Shown here: piece by piece, positions 1 to 7,578 of the stretch | Numbering within the stretch: the first letter of the stretch is position 1 | How the letters are laid out: each line of letters starts with the position of its first letter | NCBI GenBank assembly: GCA_040235505.1 | Contig: JBECKW010000005.1 | Location: 1 to 29,697 of the forward strand | Source of the DNA: JBECKW01 sp040235505 | GTDB lineage: Bacteria > Desulfobacterota > Desulfobacteria > Desulfobacterales > JAFDDL01 | Length of the DNA stretch: 29,697 nt | Direction of reading: 5' to 3' | Position numbers and translations under genes: made by a program | Notes under the pieces: model-generated | Told to the model about the DNA's origin: nothing | Seen by the model: the letters and a program-made list of their open reading frames with translations, nothing else | The model's database searches: none

Positions 1-619
1 TGCCCTGGAAGCCCTGGCCCCATACGTGCTTGGAGCCCCAGTACCAACCTTCCCAGCTGTCGGGCTGGCGCACCTGCTGGGTGAATCCACCCATCATGTC
101 GAGAAGTCGGGCGCTGTGGCCGTGCGGTGTATGGATGGTCTGGCATTCTCCGTGACCGTCACCCTGTACCAGAATACCCAGTGGGCCATAGGTGTCGTGA
201 ATCCTGCGGATCTCGGCGGCGATGATGTCGGTGGCCTTATCCCAGGAGATGCGCTCGTACTTGCTGATACCGCGGTTCTGGGGGTTGCGCTCCCCATTGG
301 GGTCCCAGTCCACGCGCTTCATGGGGTACTTGATGCGGTTGGGGGAGAAGGTGCGCTTCTTGTAGGCCAGGGAAAAGGTCCCCGGCAGAGACTTCATGAG
401 TGGTTCCAGCGTCTCGCCATTACGCTCGATCTTCCACGGCCGGAACGATGCCCCGTCGTACTTCCAATCGTAGCGGAAGGGCCTGATGCGAAGAACCTTT
501 CCGTTCTTCACGTCCAGGGCGCACTCACCACCCCCACCCAGCATGCCGCCCAAAGCCAGTGACCTCATGACAGTCTTATCTGGCTGGACGTCTACTTTCC
601 TCTGTTTTTCGTTGGTCAT
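1..619 (-). CDS. Molybdopterin oxidoreductase, pyrogallol transhydroxylase (AthL)-like, N-terminal part
   Basis: The first 206 residues are visible; the 3' end lies beyond the window edge. The start is the ATG at 617-619, about 11 nt after an AGGGAG ribosome site on the minus strand. The protein reads MTNEKQRKVDVQPDKTV at its N terminus. It then carries YPMKRVDWDPNGERNPQ, KYERISWDKATDIIAAEI and PDSWEGWYWG. These match my memory of the alpha subunit of Pelobacter pyrogallol-phloroglucinol transhydroxylase, a DMSO-reductase-family Mo-bis-MGD enzyme. The N-terminal CxxC...C cluster motif usual in formate dehydrogenase and nitrate reductase relatives is absent (a single Cys near residue 33), as in transhydroxylase. 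The molybdenum ligand would lie past the edge. Expected role: anaerobic hydroxyl transfer or oxidoreduction of an aromatic or similar substrate. An iron-sulfur beta subunit may follow outside the window. Family is fairly sure; substrate is not. Confidence 0.85.
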   Translation of the reverse strand, partial: MTNEKQRKVDVQPDKTVMRSLALGGMLGGGGECALDVKNGKVLRIRPFRYDWKYDGASFRPWKIERNGETLEPLMKSLPGTFSLAYKKRTFSPNRIKYPMKRVDWDPNGERNPQNRGISKYERISWDKATDIIAAEIRRIHDTYGPLGILVQGDGHGECQTIHTPHGHSARLLDMMGGFTQQVRQPDSWEGWYWGSKHVWGQGFQG

Positions 620-733
620 TTTCTATCACTCTCCCTTCTTGCTTGAGGCGGCAGCCCGGGAAGCACCCGGTTGAGCTGCCCGCCTAGACAATCAAAGATT
701 CAAAGATAGGAACATGCTTCTACATAGAGTTGC

Positions 734-821
734 TATGCCAAAGCGATAATTGTACGTCAAGGGAAAATAGGAACTTACTTTTTCCGGGAGAGGGTATTCC
801 AAAGCGATGATTGTATGTCAA
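734..821. repeat. Near-identical 27-nt direct repeat pair
   Basis: Positions 734-760 and 795-821 share the word tatNccaaagcgatNattgta followed by YGTCAA, with three mismatches over 27 nt. The second copy runs directly into the left arm of the palindrome at 816-865. The pair lies 115-200 nt upstream of the AthL-like start, so it could be paired regulator sites or the trace of a small repeat element. Confidence 0.6.
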
Positions 822-865
822 CGATGGCGCCCATACAGGATGCTGTATGGGCGCCATCGTTGACA
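816..865. repeat. Perfect 23-bp inverted repeat with 4-nt loop
   Basis: The arms 816-838 and 843-865 are exact reverse complements separated by gatg. No T-run follows on either strand, so it does not look like an ordinary intrinsic terminator. It sits upstream of the AthL-like gene. It may be an extended operator, an RNA hairpin or a REP-like element. Confidence 0.8.
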
Positions 866-1424
866 CGAGCCGAGGTTGATATCCCTTTATAAATTCTCAT
901 TGAATTGTCACTAAAAAAACCGGAAGGAAAACACATCGATTTTTTTATGAATTTGGTGACAGTTCACCTGTATGATGGTAATTTCAACATCGTCATAAGG
1001 GGGGGGTGCTATTGATTCCAATAATCGATTAGAGGCAATTGCGAAAAGGGGGTATCCAAGGTAAGGTCGGTTTCAAAGGCGAAGATAGGATCGGCAGGGA
1101 CCTACGGCGGGTCGCTTTTTCTCGTTTCCCATAAACCCAGATGATTCCATATCTTTTTGATTCTCGTCCTCAATGAGGGGTACTATCCCATTTTCCTTAT
1201 TATCGTAACCAGTTGGATATGCATGATTAAGTGAGAAACTCAAACATATCAAAGAGGTAATCCTCTAACCGGGACCTCCGCTTATTTCACGAAGTTGATA
1301 ATTGTGGAGATGGAGAGGTATCTGCCACCGGCAATTTTGTCCTTCCCCTTTGATGCTATATGCGTATCGCACGCAAAGAAACAACGCCTTTCGACCTTCC
1401 CGTAGAAGAGTCAAACTTTTGTGA
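866..1424. other. AT-rich intergenic stretch without a convincing gene
   Basis: No open frame with a good ribosome site was found. A short dyad ggtgacagttcacc lies at 955-968 and a G-run (8-9 G) near 1000-1008. A 52-codon plus-strand frame at 1360-1518 lacks a ribosome site and runs antisense to the neighbouring gene. Base composition is clearly lower in GC than the operons to the right. Confidence 0.5.
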
Positions 1425-1652
1425 TTATGCTGTCGCAGCATATTTAGCTGAGTTTGAAGAAACCCGAAAGTCCAAAGATTCGAATTCCCTCATATCCGCA
1501 TCATTAAACCATCTGTAACCTGTCGAGTCCTCATAACACCGAATATAACGACCATCCACTCGAACAATTCCTATTTTGGAAATCAGGCTATTTCTTTTCG
1601 GGGGAAGTTTATGCCAAGACGCTTTATTGAAAAGTAGGGTTTGGAGTTGCAT
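1425..1652 (-). CDS. Small protein of unknown function (75 aa)
   Basis: I do not recognise this protein. The start chosen is the ATG at 1650-1652 because an excellent AAAGGAGG ribosome site lies 7 nt upstream. A longer frame opening with GTG at 1760 has no ribosome site and would place this Shine-Dalgarno inside the coding region. The product starts MQLQTLLFNKASWHKL and contains IVRVDGRYIRCYEDSTGYRW, giving a basic N-terminal half and an aromatic centre. It has no signal peptide or membrane helix. It stands alone in an AT-rich patch. The strong ribosome site is the main reason to believe it. Confidence 0.5.
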   Translation of the reverse strand: MQLQTLLFNKASWHKLPPKRNSLISKIGIVRVDGRYIRCYEDSTGYRWFNDADMREFESLDFRVSSNSAKYAATA

Positions 1653-2237
1653 GGTAGCCTCCTTTCCACCAACCCTGGACAGCTTTGACCGATGCACACT
1701 ATCTGGAACAAAATTCTCTATTAGCCTTGAACCGTTGGCTTTCACTTTAATATAAGACACGCAGTAGTTTAGGCAAGGACTGTCAGGGGAAAGTCACTAA
1801 TTTCCCATGGATAAATAACTTTCTGAGAGTCTGCCAAACCGGGGGAATGGAGATACCAGAACACTGTGATGGTAATTCGCCATGGTGATACTTTGACCGT
1901 ATCTCTGGTTTGTTTTAATAAAGTGCATATCACATAGGGTGCATGCGCTCGATACTACAGAAGCCCTCCAAAAATCACATCAACCTACCAAAAAAATACA
2001 CCCCAATCCTCTTGAACAATCTCGTACTGACACCACATCATGTTGTGCATTGCAAGACTCTTCCCGTCAATTTGTTGTGTGTTGTACTAAAAATATAAAG
2101 TAAAAATAGTACGTTATAATTTTTTTTGTCTTGACTTCCCATATTTCCTACTATATTCGCCAATATTGGGGCTTTTCTTCTCAGGACCAATCAAAAAAAT
2201 TCAGATTGGGTTTGTTGATCCAATTAAAAGGGGATGT
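1653..2237. other. Gene-free AT-rich stretch with a possible promoter
   Basis: No supported gene was seen. A weak sigma70-like pair TTGTTG (2072-2077), 16 nt, TATAAA (2094-2099) points toward the small membrane protein at 2238, about 130 nt downstream. A TATAAT at 2115-2120 has no matching -35. Short dyads occur around 1850-1905 with no clear function. Confidence 0.35.
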
Positions 2238-2390
2238 ATGGATAGCTTTTCTGAACATGAAATTGAATTTTTTAAACGTGTTAGGAAAACTAACAAAAAT
2301 ATCGACGCTGAAACTCTCAAATTCTCATTGGTCATAATGTTTATTACTGTAACTTTGATCCTCATTCCTTTGCTGAATATGATCAATTAA
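2238..2390 (+). CDS. Single-helix small membrane protein (50 aa), unknown
   Basis: The ATG at 2238 follows AAAAGGGG with about 4 nt spacing, which favours it over the in-frame ATG at 2166. The 50-residue product begins MDSFSEHEIEFFKRVRKTNK and ends in a hydrophobic helix, FSLVIMFITVTLILIPLL, at about residues 29-46. This predicts a cytoplasmic charged head with one C-terminal transmembrane segment. It lies 42 nt upstream of the PilZ gene and may be co-transcribed. Function is unknown; proximity to a c-di-GMP receptor is only suggestive. Confidence 0.5.
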   Translation: MDSFSEHEIEFFKRVRKTNKNIDAETLKFSLVIMFITVTLILIPLLNMIN

Positions 2391-2432
2391 CGTATCCGGT
2401 TGTTAATTTTTCTTTGGTTATGCGAAATAATT

Positions 2433-2789
2433 ATGATGATTGAAAAACGAAGACAACCGCGGTTCAAAATTGACAACCAAGTTTATGTTTGCAGCTCGTC
2501 ATCAAATGACTCCTTTTTGGGTAAGTTGTTCGATATAAGTCGATCGGGGGTTTCATTTAGCTACGTTATGGATTTTCCAGTTCCTGATGATTTTAATGAA
2601 TTGGGAATCCTTGTTCCAAAGGTGGGTCCTGTTTTAAAAAACTTGCCCTTTTATACAGTTTATGATGAGCCCATTATAAATGATGTTTTTGTATCGTTGG
2701 TAGTACGGCGGCGCGGCGGTCGTTTCCATTCCTTAACGATGGATCAGGAAAATGAGTTGGGACGCTTTATAGAAGGTCTTGTTAACTAG
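2433..2789 (+). CDS. PilZ-domain protein, probable c-di-GMP receptor
   Basis: The 118-residue product has the two PilZ c-di-GMP signatures: RxxxR as RRQPR at residues 6-10 and DxSxxG as DISRSG at residues 34-39. It is a single-domain PilZ protein with no signal peptide or transmembrane segment. Such proteins act as cytoplasmic adaptors that change motility, polysaccharide or secretion machinery when c-di-GMP rises. The frame opens at 2400, but the tandem ATGs at 2433/2436 directly before the conserved IEKRRQPR start fit the family better. The ribosome site is weak. The preceding 50-aa membrane protein could be its partner. The binding motifs are intact, so the family call is good; the target is unknown. 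Confidence 0.75.
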   Translation: MMIEKRRQPRFKIDNQVYVCSSSSNDSFLGKLFDISRSGVSFSYVMDFPVPDDFNELGILVPKVGPVLKNLPFYTVYDEPIINDVFVSLVVRRRGGRFHSLTMDQENELGRFIEGLVN

Positions 2790-3170
2790 ACCTGCTAATC
2801 AATACAATAACAAACCCTGCATTTTTTAAGGTTTCCCTCTATCTTTATTCTAATGGCGAGATGTAATGTAAATTCTTGATACAGCAGGAGTGTCGATCTT
2901 TTCTTGGTGTTAAATAGTGGAGAGCAATCGGTCAGGTCGGTAGCCCCTTCTGCTGTAAGATACGATGTTTTTATCAAAGGTTTAGGGAACGCCTTGGCTC
3001 ATGGGCCGCAAAAGTATGCGGGCACCGCCAACGAAAAGTTAAATGATGATTTCGCTAAAGCCACAGTCGTCCGCCTTTTGCGGTCCAATGGAGCCAGTGG
3101 TTATGTAATGCCTATTGGTTTATCAGTATTAATGCTGAGGCCAACACATTGTCCAAATTCCGGGATGCAT
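2790..3170. other. Intergenic stretch, no confident gene
   Basis: A plus-strand frame at 2904-3272 has no recognisable motif and no ribosome site. It overlaps the end of the hibernation-factor gene on the other strand, so I do not call it. I see no terminator or repeat of note. Confidence 0.4.
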
Positions 3171-3512
3171 CTATTCCTCGACAATTTCATTCTCAACAAC
3201 TTCTTCCCGTGGTTTACGGCGTGTCCGATGGTTGCAAATCTTTTCCCGGACTTTTTTTACCTGACTTTTTAATTTATCTACTGCCAGATCAATCGTTTGC
3301 CGCATATCTCTACCGGTCTCTTTTACATGAATATTTAATTTGCTGCTAATAAGACTAATCTCGACAATACGTATGTCTTTTTCTTTGGAAAAAACCACGC
3401 GTGCTTCTGAGAGCTTATCGAAAAGTTCATCGACCCTGTTCAGTTTCTTTTCAACATACTCTCTTATTTTATCAGATGATTTAATATTTTTAAAATTAAC
3501 TGTAATTTCCAT
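3171..3512 (-). CDS. hpf: Ribosome hibernation promoting factor, short form
   Basis: The 113-residue product begins MEITVNFKNIKSSDKIREYV and continues EKKLNRVDELFDKL. It later has INIHVKETGRDM-like sequence (NIHVKETGRDMRQTIDLAVD) and a basic stretch before an acidic tail. This is the HPF/RaiA (YfiA) fold, which binds the decoding centre of idle ribosomes and blocks translation in stationary phase or starvation. Its length fits short HPF without the C-terminal dimerisation domain of long HPF. A GGAGGG ribosome site precedes the ATG. It stands alone, not next to rpoN or a PTS gene as in many proteobacteria. The Arg/Glu-rich tail is unusual, but the family is clear. Confidence 0.85.
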   Translation of the reverse strand: MEITVNFKNIKSSDKIREYVEKKLNRVDELFDKLSEARVVFSKEKDIRIVEISLISSKLNIHVKETGRDMRQTIDLAVDKLKSQVKKVREKICNHRTRRKPREEVVENEIVEE

Positions 3513-3684
3513 ATTAAACCCTCCGTTACAGTTGTATAATTTCAGGACAACTTAATTCTGAAAATTCAAAATGACATAACGCCATGCTCATTAGCAGACA
3601 GGAAAATGCAGAAATTCAGCCTGCTATATGAAGAATATCATAACCGTTTTTGAAATATCAAGCCAAATGGAACTCGGTGATTAA
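3513..3684. other. Short AT-rich gap upstream of hpf
   Basis: No gene is seen. The hpf ribosome site is at its left edge. I found no well-matched promoter hexamers, only a TATACA-like word close to the gene. Confidence 0.3.
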
Positions 3685-3861
3685 GTGAGACTTTATCCAA
3701 CAAATGTGATAGCCACTTTTCCTGAAGGCTACCTGACCATTTCTACGTTTAGTGATACATTTCCATCAGGCGTCTATCCGCTTGGGTTGTTTAACAGGAA
3801 GTTTATTGTTGTAGCCGGCCACCCGACCTCTGAGCATGGTATCAGCTGGATTATCAGGTAA
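3685..3861 (+). CDS. Possible small unknown protein (58 aa)
   Basis: A GTG at 3685-3687 opens a 58-residue frame. The peptide begins RLYPTNVIATFPEGYLTIST after the start and ends EHGISWIIR. The amino-acid pattern is protein-like, with regular hydrophobic/aromatic spacing and a VYPLGLFNRKFIVVAGHP core. A weak GGTGA element lies 4 nt before the GTG. It has no Cys, signal peptide or transmembrane helix. It sits alone in the gap between hpf and moeA, so it could be a free-standing small gene or the remnant of a larger one. I do not recognise it. Confidence 0.35.
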   Translation: MRLYPTNVIATFPEGYLTISTFSDTFPSGVYPLGLFNRKFIVVAGHPTSEHGISWIIR

Positions 3862-3907
3862 AATTCTTTTTTTTCAGTTCTTTTTTTCAGTTTTTTGGCT
3901 ACGTATC

Positions 3908-5128
3908 TTAAGAGAGCAGCTGCGCCTGCACCACGGTTCCTTTTGGAAATATCTTCACGCCCTCCGGAACACATACAATCGCTTCCGCCCTGGCCATGGA
4001 CTGAAGCCTGCTTTTCAGGTGAAGGGGAGAGAACCGAAGGGGTCCGTCTTCGGCATGAATTCCACCGAAAATGAATTGGGTCCAATCCCTGTCCCTTACG
4101 GAAATGTCCTCACGAAGCGTCACGGTTATGCGGGGCAAATGAGGGGCGGCGTGCCCGCAAAGTTTGAGAAGGCCCGGCAGGGCGATCTCAAGAAAAGCCG
4201 TCAGGTTGGAGGGGGGCCCGCCGGGTAGAATAAAAACGGGCTTTCCCCGAAGCAGGCCGAATCCGACCGCCTTTCCGGGCCCGATCCGGATCCGGTGGAA
4301 GTATTTCTTCCAGCCGAGTTCATTCAGGATTTTTGCCACCAGGTCCCTGTCGCCGGTCCAGGCCCCGCCGCTGGTGAGAATTGCGTCGCAGGAATCGGCC
4401 ATGGCCTCGATGCATCGGGTTAACGCCTCTTTCTCGTCGCTTACGGTCTGCAGAGTGGTTGCCATGCCGTAGCGCCGGCACCAGGCATTGAGGGTGGCCA
4501 TATTGCTGGCATAGAGCTTTCCTTCCGGAAGCGGTCGGCCCACCGCGACCACCTCGTCCCCGGTGGCGATGATCGCCACGGAAGGTCTTTTAAAAACCGG
4601 AACCTCCCCAATCCCGGAAGCCGCCAGAATTCCCACGACCCCCGGTGTCAGCCGGTCCCCCCGGACACACATTCTTTCCCCGAGCGCCACATCGGCCCCT
4701 TTCAGGAATATGTTCCGCCCGGGCTCGGCAATATTCGCAACAATGACTTCCGATTCCCCGCAGGTTGTAAATTCTTCGGCTACCACCGCATCCGCGCCGT
4801 CCGGGATCCTGCCGCCGGTCAGAATCCGAACCGCGGTTCCCTCGGAAACGCTTCCCTGGAACGGAACTCCCGCAGCGGCGGTTCCAACAACCCGAAGGCG
4901 GACCGGAGTATCCGGAGAAGCGTGCCTGATTTCAGCAGACCGGACGGCGTACCCGTCCTTGAGAGAGGCATCTACGGAGGGGGAATTTACAACGGCAGAC
5001 AGATCGCCGGCGGCCACGCGGTCCACACAATCCCCCATGGGCACCTTCTCCGTGCCCATGGGCGTGATGGCGTCAAGCACCGCCCGGATGGCTTCCGGGA
5101 AGCCGATTGCTGTTTTTTGATGGGCCAT
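3908..5128 (-). CDS. moeA: MoeA-family molybdopterin molybdotransferase, variant motifs
   Basis: MoeA inserts molybdate into adenylylated molybdopterin in the cytoplasm. The 406-residue length is typical. The order fits MoeA: an N-terminal domain with VDASLKDGYAV (about 52-62), then SGGAWTGDRD in the MoCF/MogA-like domain, GPGKAVGFG, LPGGPPSNLTAF, and a C-terminal beta domain. The key Asp of the DGYA motif and both prolines of the LPGxPxS motif are retained. However, the usual MDGYA, SGGVSVGDYD, GKP and LPGNPVS words appear as KDGYA, SGGAWTGDRD, GKA and LPGGPPS. This suggests a diverged paralogue. It is the last gene of the por operon, 34 nt after porB. It may serve a particular molybdoenzyme or act in metal/cofactor handling; the family call is strong, the exact role less so. 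Confidence 0.85.
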   Translation of the reverse strand: MAHQKTAIGFPEAIRAVLDAITPMGTEKVPMGDCVDRVAAGDLSAVVNSPSVDASLKDGYAVRSAEIRHASPDTPVRLRVVGTAAAGVPFQGSVSEGTAVRILTGGRIPDGADAVVAEEFTTCGESEVIVANIAEPGRNIFLKGADVALGERMCVRGDRLTPGVVGILAASGIGEVPVFKRPSVAIIATGDEVVAVGRPLPEGKLYASNMATLNAWCRRYGMATTLQTVSDEKEALTRCIEAMADSCDAILTSGGAWTGDRDLVAKILNELGWKKYFHRIRIGPGKAVGFGLLRGKPVFILPGGPPSNLTAFLEIALPGLLKLCGHAAPHLPRITVTLREDISVRDRDWTQFIFGGIHAEDGPLRFSPLHLKSRLQSMARAEAIVCVPEGVKIFPKGTVVQAQLLS

Positions 5129-5162
5129 GGCCGGTAACCTGCAGGAGTTTGTTGACAGCGCG

Positions 5163-6068
5163 CTATTGCGTGGAGAACTCCGCCTTATATGCTTCCCATT
5201 TTGCTTCGGTCTGCGCCTGAAGCGCTTCCGCGTCCTCTTTCTTGAGGGCTTTGAAGCGAACCTGGGTGGAGAGAAAATCTTTCACCGGCACCCGGTTCTT
5301 TGTCAGAAGCTTCGAGGAAGGCCCGGTCAGTTTTTTCACTCCGTTTTCGATCTCGTACAGATCGTACATCCCCGATTCCACTGCAAGCTGGCCGATCTTG
5401 ATGGTATACTGCGCATCAAACCCCCACCCCGCCGGACACGGCGTATGGACATGAATGTAGCGCACCCCTTTATGGGACATCGCCTTCTTCACCTTGTCGT
5501 AAAGATCGATGGGGTAGGCAGCCGATGCAGTGGCGACATATTCGATCCCGTGGGCCGCGATAATGGCGGGCACATTCTTGCTTGCCTGGGCTTTTCCGAC
5601 ATATGGCGTCGTGGTGGTCAGGGCACCCTTCGGGGTCGTGCCCGAACGCTGGACGCCGGTATTCATGTAAGCCTCATTGTCGTAGCAGATATAAATGAAG
5701 TCGTCTCCCCGTTCGCAGGCGCCGGAAAGTGCCTGGATGCCGATATCGCTGGTGCCGCCGTCGCCTGCAAACGCCACCACCGTCACATCGTCTTTTTTGC
5801 GGGCACGCATGGCCGCGACAACTCCGGTCGCAGCAGCAGCCGTCGATGCGAAGACAACGTTCAGGCAGGGAAGTTTTGTTGCGGCCACGGGATGGACTCC
5901 CTGAAGCACCGTCAGGCAGCTCGGCGGTACCACGAGGATCGTCTTCTCGCCGAGGGCCTTGAGGGCGGTCCGGTAGATCAGTCCCAGCCCGCAACCGGAG
6001 CAGGCCCTGTTACCGGGTTGAACGAGTTCTTCTTCCGGAAGGTTCAATATGGTCGTCTGTACACTCAT
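5163..6068 (-). CDS. porB: 2-oxoacid:ferredoxin oxidoreductase, beta subunit
   Basis: This is the TPP-binding beta subunit of a four-subunit PFOR-type enzyme (301 aa), which oxidatively decarboxylates a 2-oxoacid to an acyl-CoA with reduction of ferredoxin, or runs in reverse. The TPP/Mg motif GDGGTSDIGIQALSGACERG is followed by ICYDNEAYMNTG. Cluster-ligand cysteines include ACSGCG near residues 23-26, and a later HTPCPAGW Cys. The start ATG at 6066-6068 lies 9 nt past the porA stop. Gene order gamma-delta-alpha-beta is the classical PorGDAB order. Pyruvate is the most likely substrate by resemblance, but phenylglyoxylate or another arylic oxoacid cannot be excluded from sequence alone. Confidence 0.9.
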   Translation of the reverse strand: MSVQTTILNLPEEELVQPGNRACSGCGLGLIYRTALKALGEKTILVVPPSCLTVLQGVHPVAATKLPCLNVVFASTAAAATGVVAAMRARKKDDVTVVAFAGDGGTSDIGIQALSGACERGDDFIYICYDNEAYMNTGVQRSGTTPKGALTTTTPYVGKAQASKNVPAIIAAHGIEYVATASAAYPIDLYDKVKKAMSHKGVRYIHVHTPCPAGWGFDAQYTIKIGQLAVESGMYDLYEIENGVKKLTGPSSKLLTKNRVPVKDFLSTQVRFKALKKEDAEALQAQTEAKWEAYKAEFSTQ

Positions 6069-6077
6069 ATGTTTTTC

Positions 6078-7271
6078 CTATATTCTGATGCCGATAAACT
6101 TGGGGGTGTCCTCCGCCGGGCCCTGCCCCCGGCAGGTATCGCGGAGAATGTTCACCAGTTCTTCGGTTTTAATTTCTCTTCCGCCAAGCCCGAGTATGTA
6201 ATTGTGGATCTCCGGACGATTGGTTTGCGGGTAGAGGGCGGACTTGATGTCGGTGTACAGGGGGCCCTGGTTGCCGTAGCTCACCGCCTTCTCGAAAACC
6301 GCCACCTGCTTTGCACCCGAAAGAAGCTTCACCACCGCCTGGTCCGGAAAAGGCCGGTAGAGTCTGACGCCGGCGCTCCCCACCTTCAGGCCCTCTTCCC
6401 TGAGCCGGTCCACGACGACCCGCATCTGATAGGAAAGAGACCCTATGGCGATCGCAATCACCTCCGCATCTTCGCAGCGGTAATCTTCCACCAGGGGCTT
6501 TCCGCCACGACCGAACTGCTTCTCGAATTCCTGGTCGATGGAAACAAGCACATCGATGGCGCCCCGCATATCCACCTGAAGACTGTGGCGAATATCCATA
6601 TACCCCGGCGCCATCTCTCCGTCCACGTCCGGCCTGATATCCGGCAGCGTCACCGTGTTCAGGTTGCAGGGCTTGTCGGGATCCAGCGCATCTTCCGGTG
6701 CATAGGGCGGCAGAAAGGCATCGACCGTCTCCGCTTTCGGTAGTTCAAACGGCATGTAGGTATGCGACAAAATATATCCGTCATAGCACACCATGACCGG
6801 GATATTGACCGATTCGGCCAGGCGGAAGCCCTGGAGCACCGAATCGATGATCTGCTGATGATCGCAGGCATAGATCTGGATCCAGCCGGTATCCCGCTGA
6901 CTCATGGAGTCCTGGTGATCGTTCCAGATGGTCCAGGGGGCGCCCACCCCGCGGTTGGCCACACACATTACGATGGGAAGCCTTGCGCCGGCGGCCCAAT
7001 TCACCTGCTCGTACATATAGAGAAGTCCGTTGGCGCTGGTGCCGGTAAAGGCCCGGGCGCCTGCGCTGGAGGCGGCGATGCACACGCTCAGGGCGCTGTG
7101 TTCGCTTTCCACCGGAATATATTGGGCATCGAGTTCGCCGGCTGCAACGAACTCCGAAAGTTTTTCAGTCAACGGCGTCTGGGGGGTGATCGGATAGGCC
7201 GCAATCACCTGCGCACGCGCAAGTCTGACGCCGTGTGCGGCCGCCGTATTGCCGGATTCGATAATATGCAT
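6078..7271 (-). CDS. porA: 2-oxoacid:ferredoxin oxidoreductase, alpha subunit
   Basis: The 397-residue alpha subunit carries the pyrimidine-side domain for TPP and the domain-II Rossmann fold. Visible landmarks are AYPITPQTPLTEKLSEF near residue 25, PVESEHSALS, the NRGVGAPWTIWNDHQDSM stretch, and a C-terminal domain with VGSAGVRLYRPFP and AVFEKAVSYGNQGPL. These match PorA of pyruvate synthase type. It starts 4 nt after the porD stop, so the two are translationally close. Together with PorG, PorD and PorB it forms the cytoplasmic heterotetramer. No lesion is seen. Confidence 0.9.
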   Translation of the reverse strand: MHIIESGNTAAAHGVRLARAQVIAAYPITPQTPLTEKLSEFVAAGELDAQYIPVESEHSALSVCIAASSAGARAFTGTSANGLLYMYEQVNWAAGARLPIVMCVANRGVGAPWTIWNDHQDSMSQRDTGWIQIYACDHQQIIDSVLQGFRLAESVNIPVMVCYDGYILSHTYMPFELPKAETVDAFLPPYAPEDALDPDKPCNLNTVTLPDIRPDVDGEMAPGYMDIRHSLQVDMRGAIDVLVSIDQEFEKQFGRGGKPLVEDYRCEDAEVIAIAIGSLSYQMRVVVDRLREEGLKVGSAGVRLYRPFPDQAVVKLLSGAKQVAVFEKAVSYGNQGPLYTDIKSALYPQTNRPEIHNYILGLGGREIKTEELVNILRDTCRGQGPAEDTPKFIGIRI

Positions 7272-7275
7272 CGGC

Positions 7276-7578
7276 TTATTCCTCCTCTTCCTTGGCCAGC
7301 ACGGTTTCCTCGACCATCTCGATGGCGCCGGTGGGGCATTGCTGCGCGCATATGCCGCACCCCTTGCAATAGGTGATATCGATTTTCGGCGGGATGGTCC
7401 GGGACACGACGCCGTCCGGGCAATACAGCCAGCACGAAAAGCATGCTTTTTTTCCGGTTTTCGCCGGGATGCATCGGCTCTCGTCCAGGACCGGCCGAAG
7501 TACTCGCCAGGATCCGGTTTTACCGCCGTCCCCGGGTCCCGATCGGCTGTTGGATTTTAAACAGGTACATTTCTTCAT
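7276..7578 (-). CDS. porD: 2-oxoacid:ferredoxin oxidoreductase, delta (ferredoxin) subunit
   Basis: This 100-residue subunit carries two 4Fe-4S clusters and passes electrons between PorB and external ferredoxin. The second motif, CKGCGICAQQCPTGAIEM, is canonical. The first is odd: the four cysteines lie in RCIPAKTGKKACFSCWLYCP. The first Cys is nine residues from the next, in place of the CxxCxxCxxxCP spacing. All four ligands are still present, so the cluster may be retained with an enlarged loop. The ATG at 7576-7578 directly follows the porG TAA with no gap. The acidic tail VLAKEEEE is short. The family is clear from motif and context. Confidence 0.88.
   Translation of the reverse strand: MKKCTCLKSNSRSGPGDGGKTGSWRVLRPVLDESRCIPAKTGKKACFSCWLYCPDGVVSRTIPPKIDITYCKGCGICAQQCPTGAIEMVEETVLAKEEEE

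Noticed and set aside
1001..1072. Possible truncated gene start (frame reading DSNNRLEAIAKRGYPR)
   Set aside because: No proper start codon and a stop after 17 codons; cannot be told from chance.
1360..1518. 52-residue plus-strand frame (MRIARKETTPFDLP...)
   Set aside because: Protein-like in composition but without a ribosome site, and antisense to a gene that has a strong one.
2904..3272. 122-residue plus-strand open frame
   Set aside because: No ribosome site, no motif, and its end runs antisense into hpf; kept only as an intergenic remark.
5127..6743. 538-residue plus-strand open frame
   Set aside because: It lies antisense to porB and porA, whose motifs are intact, and has no recognisable domain of its own.
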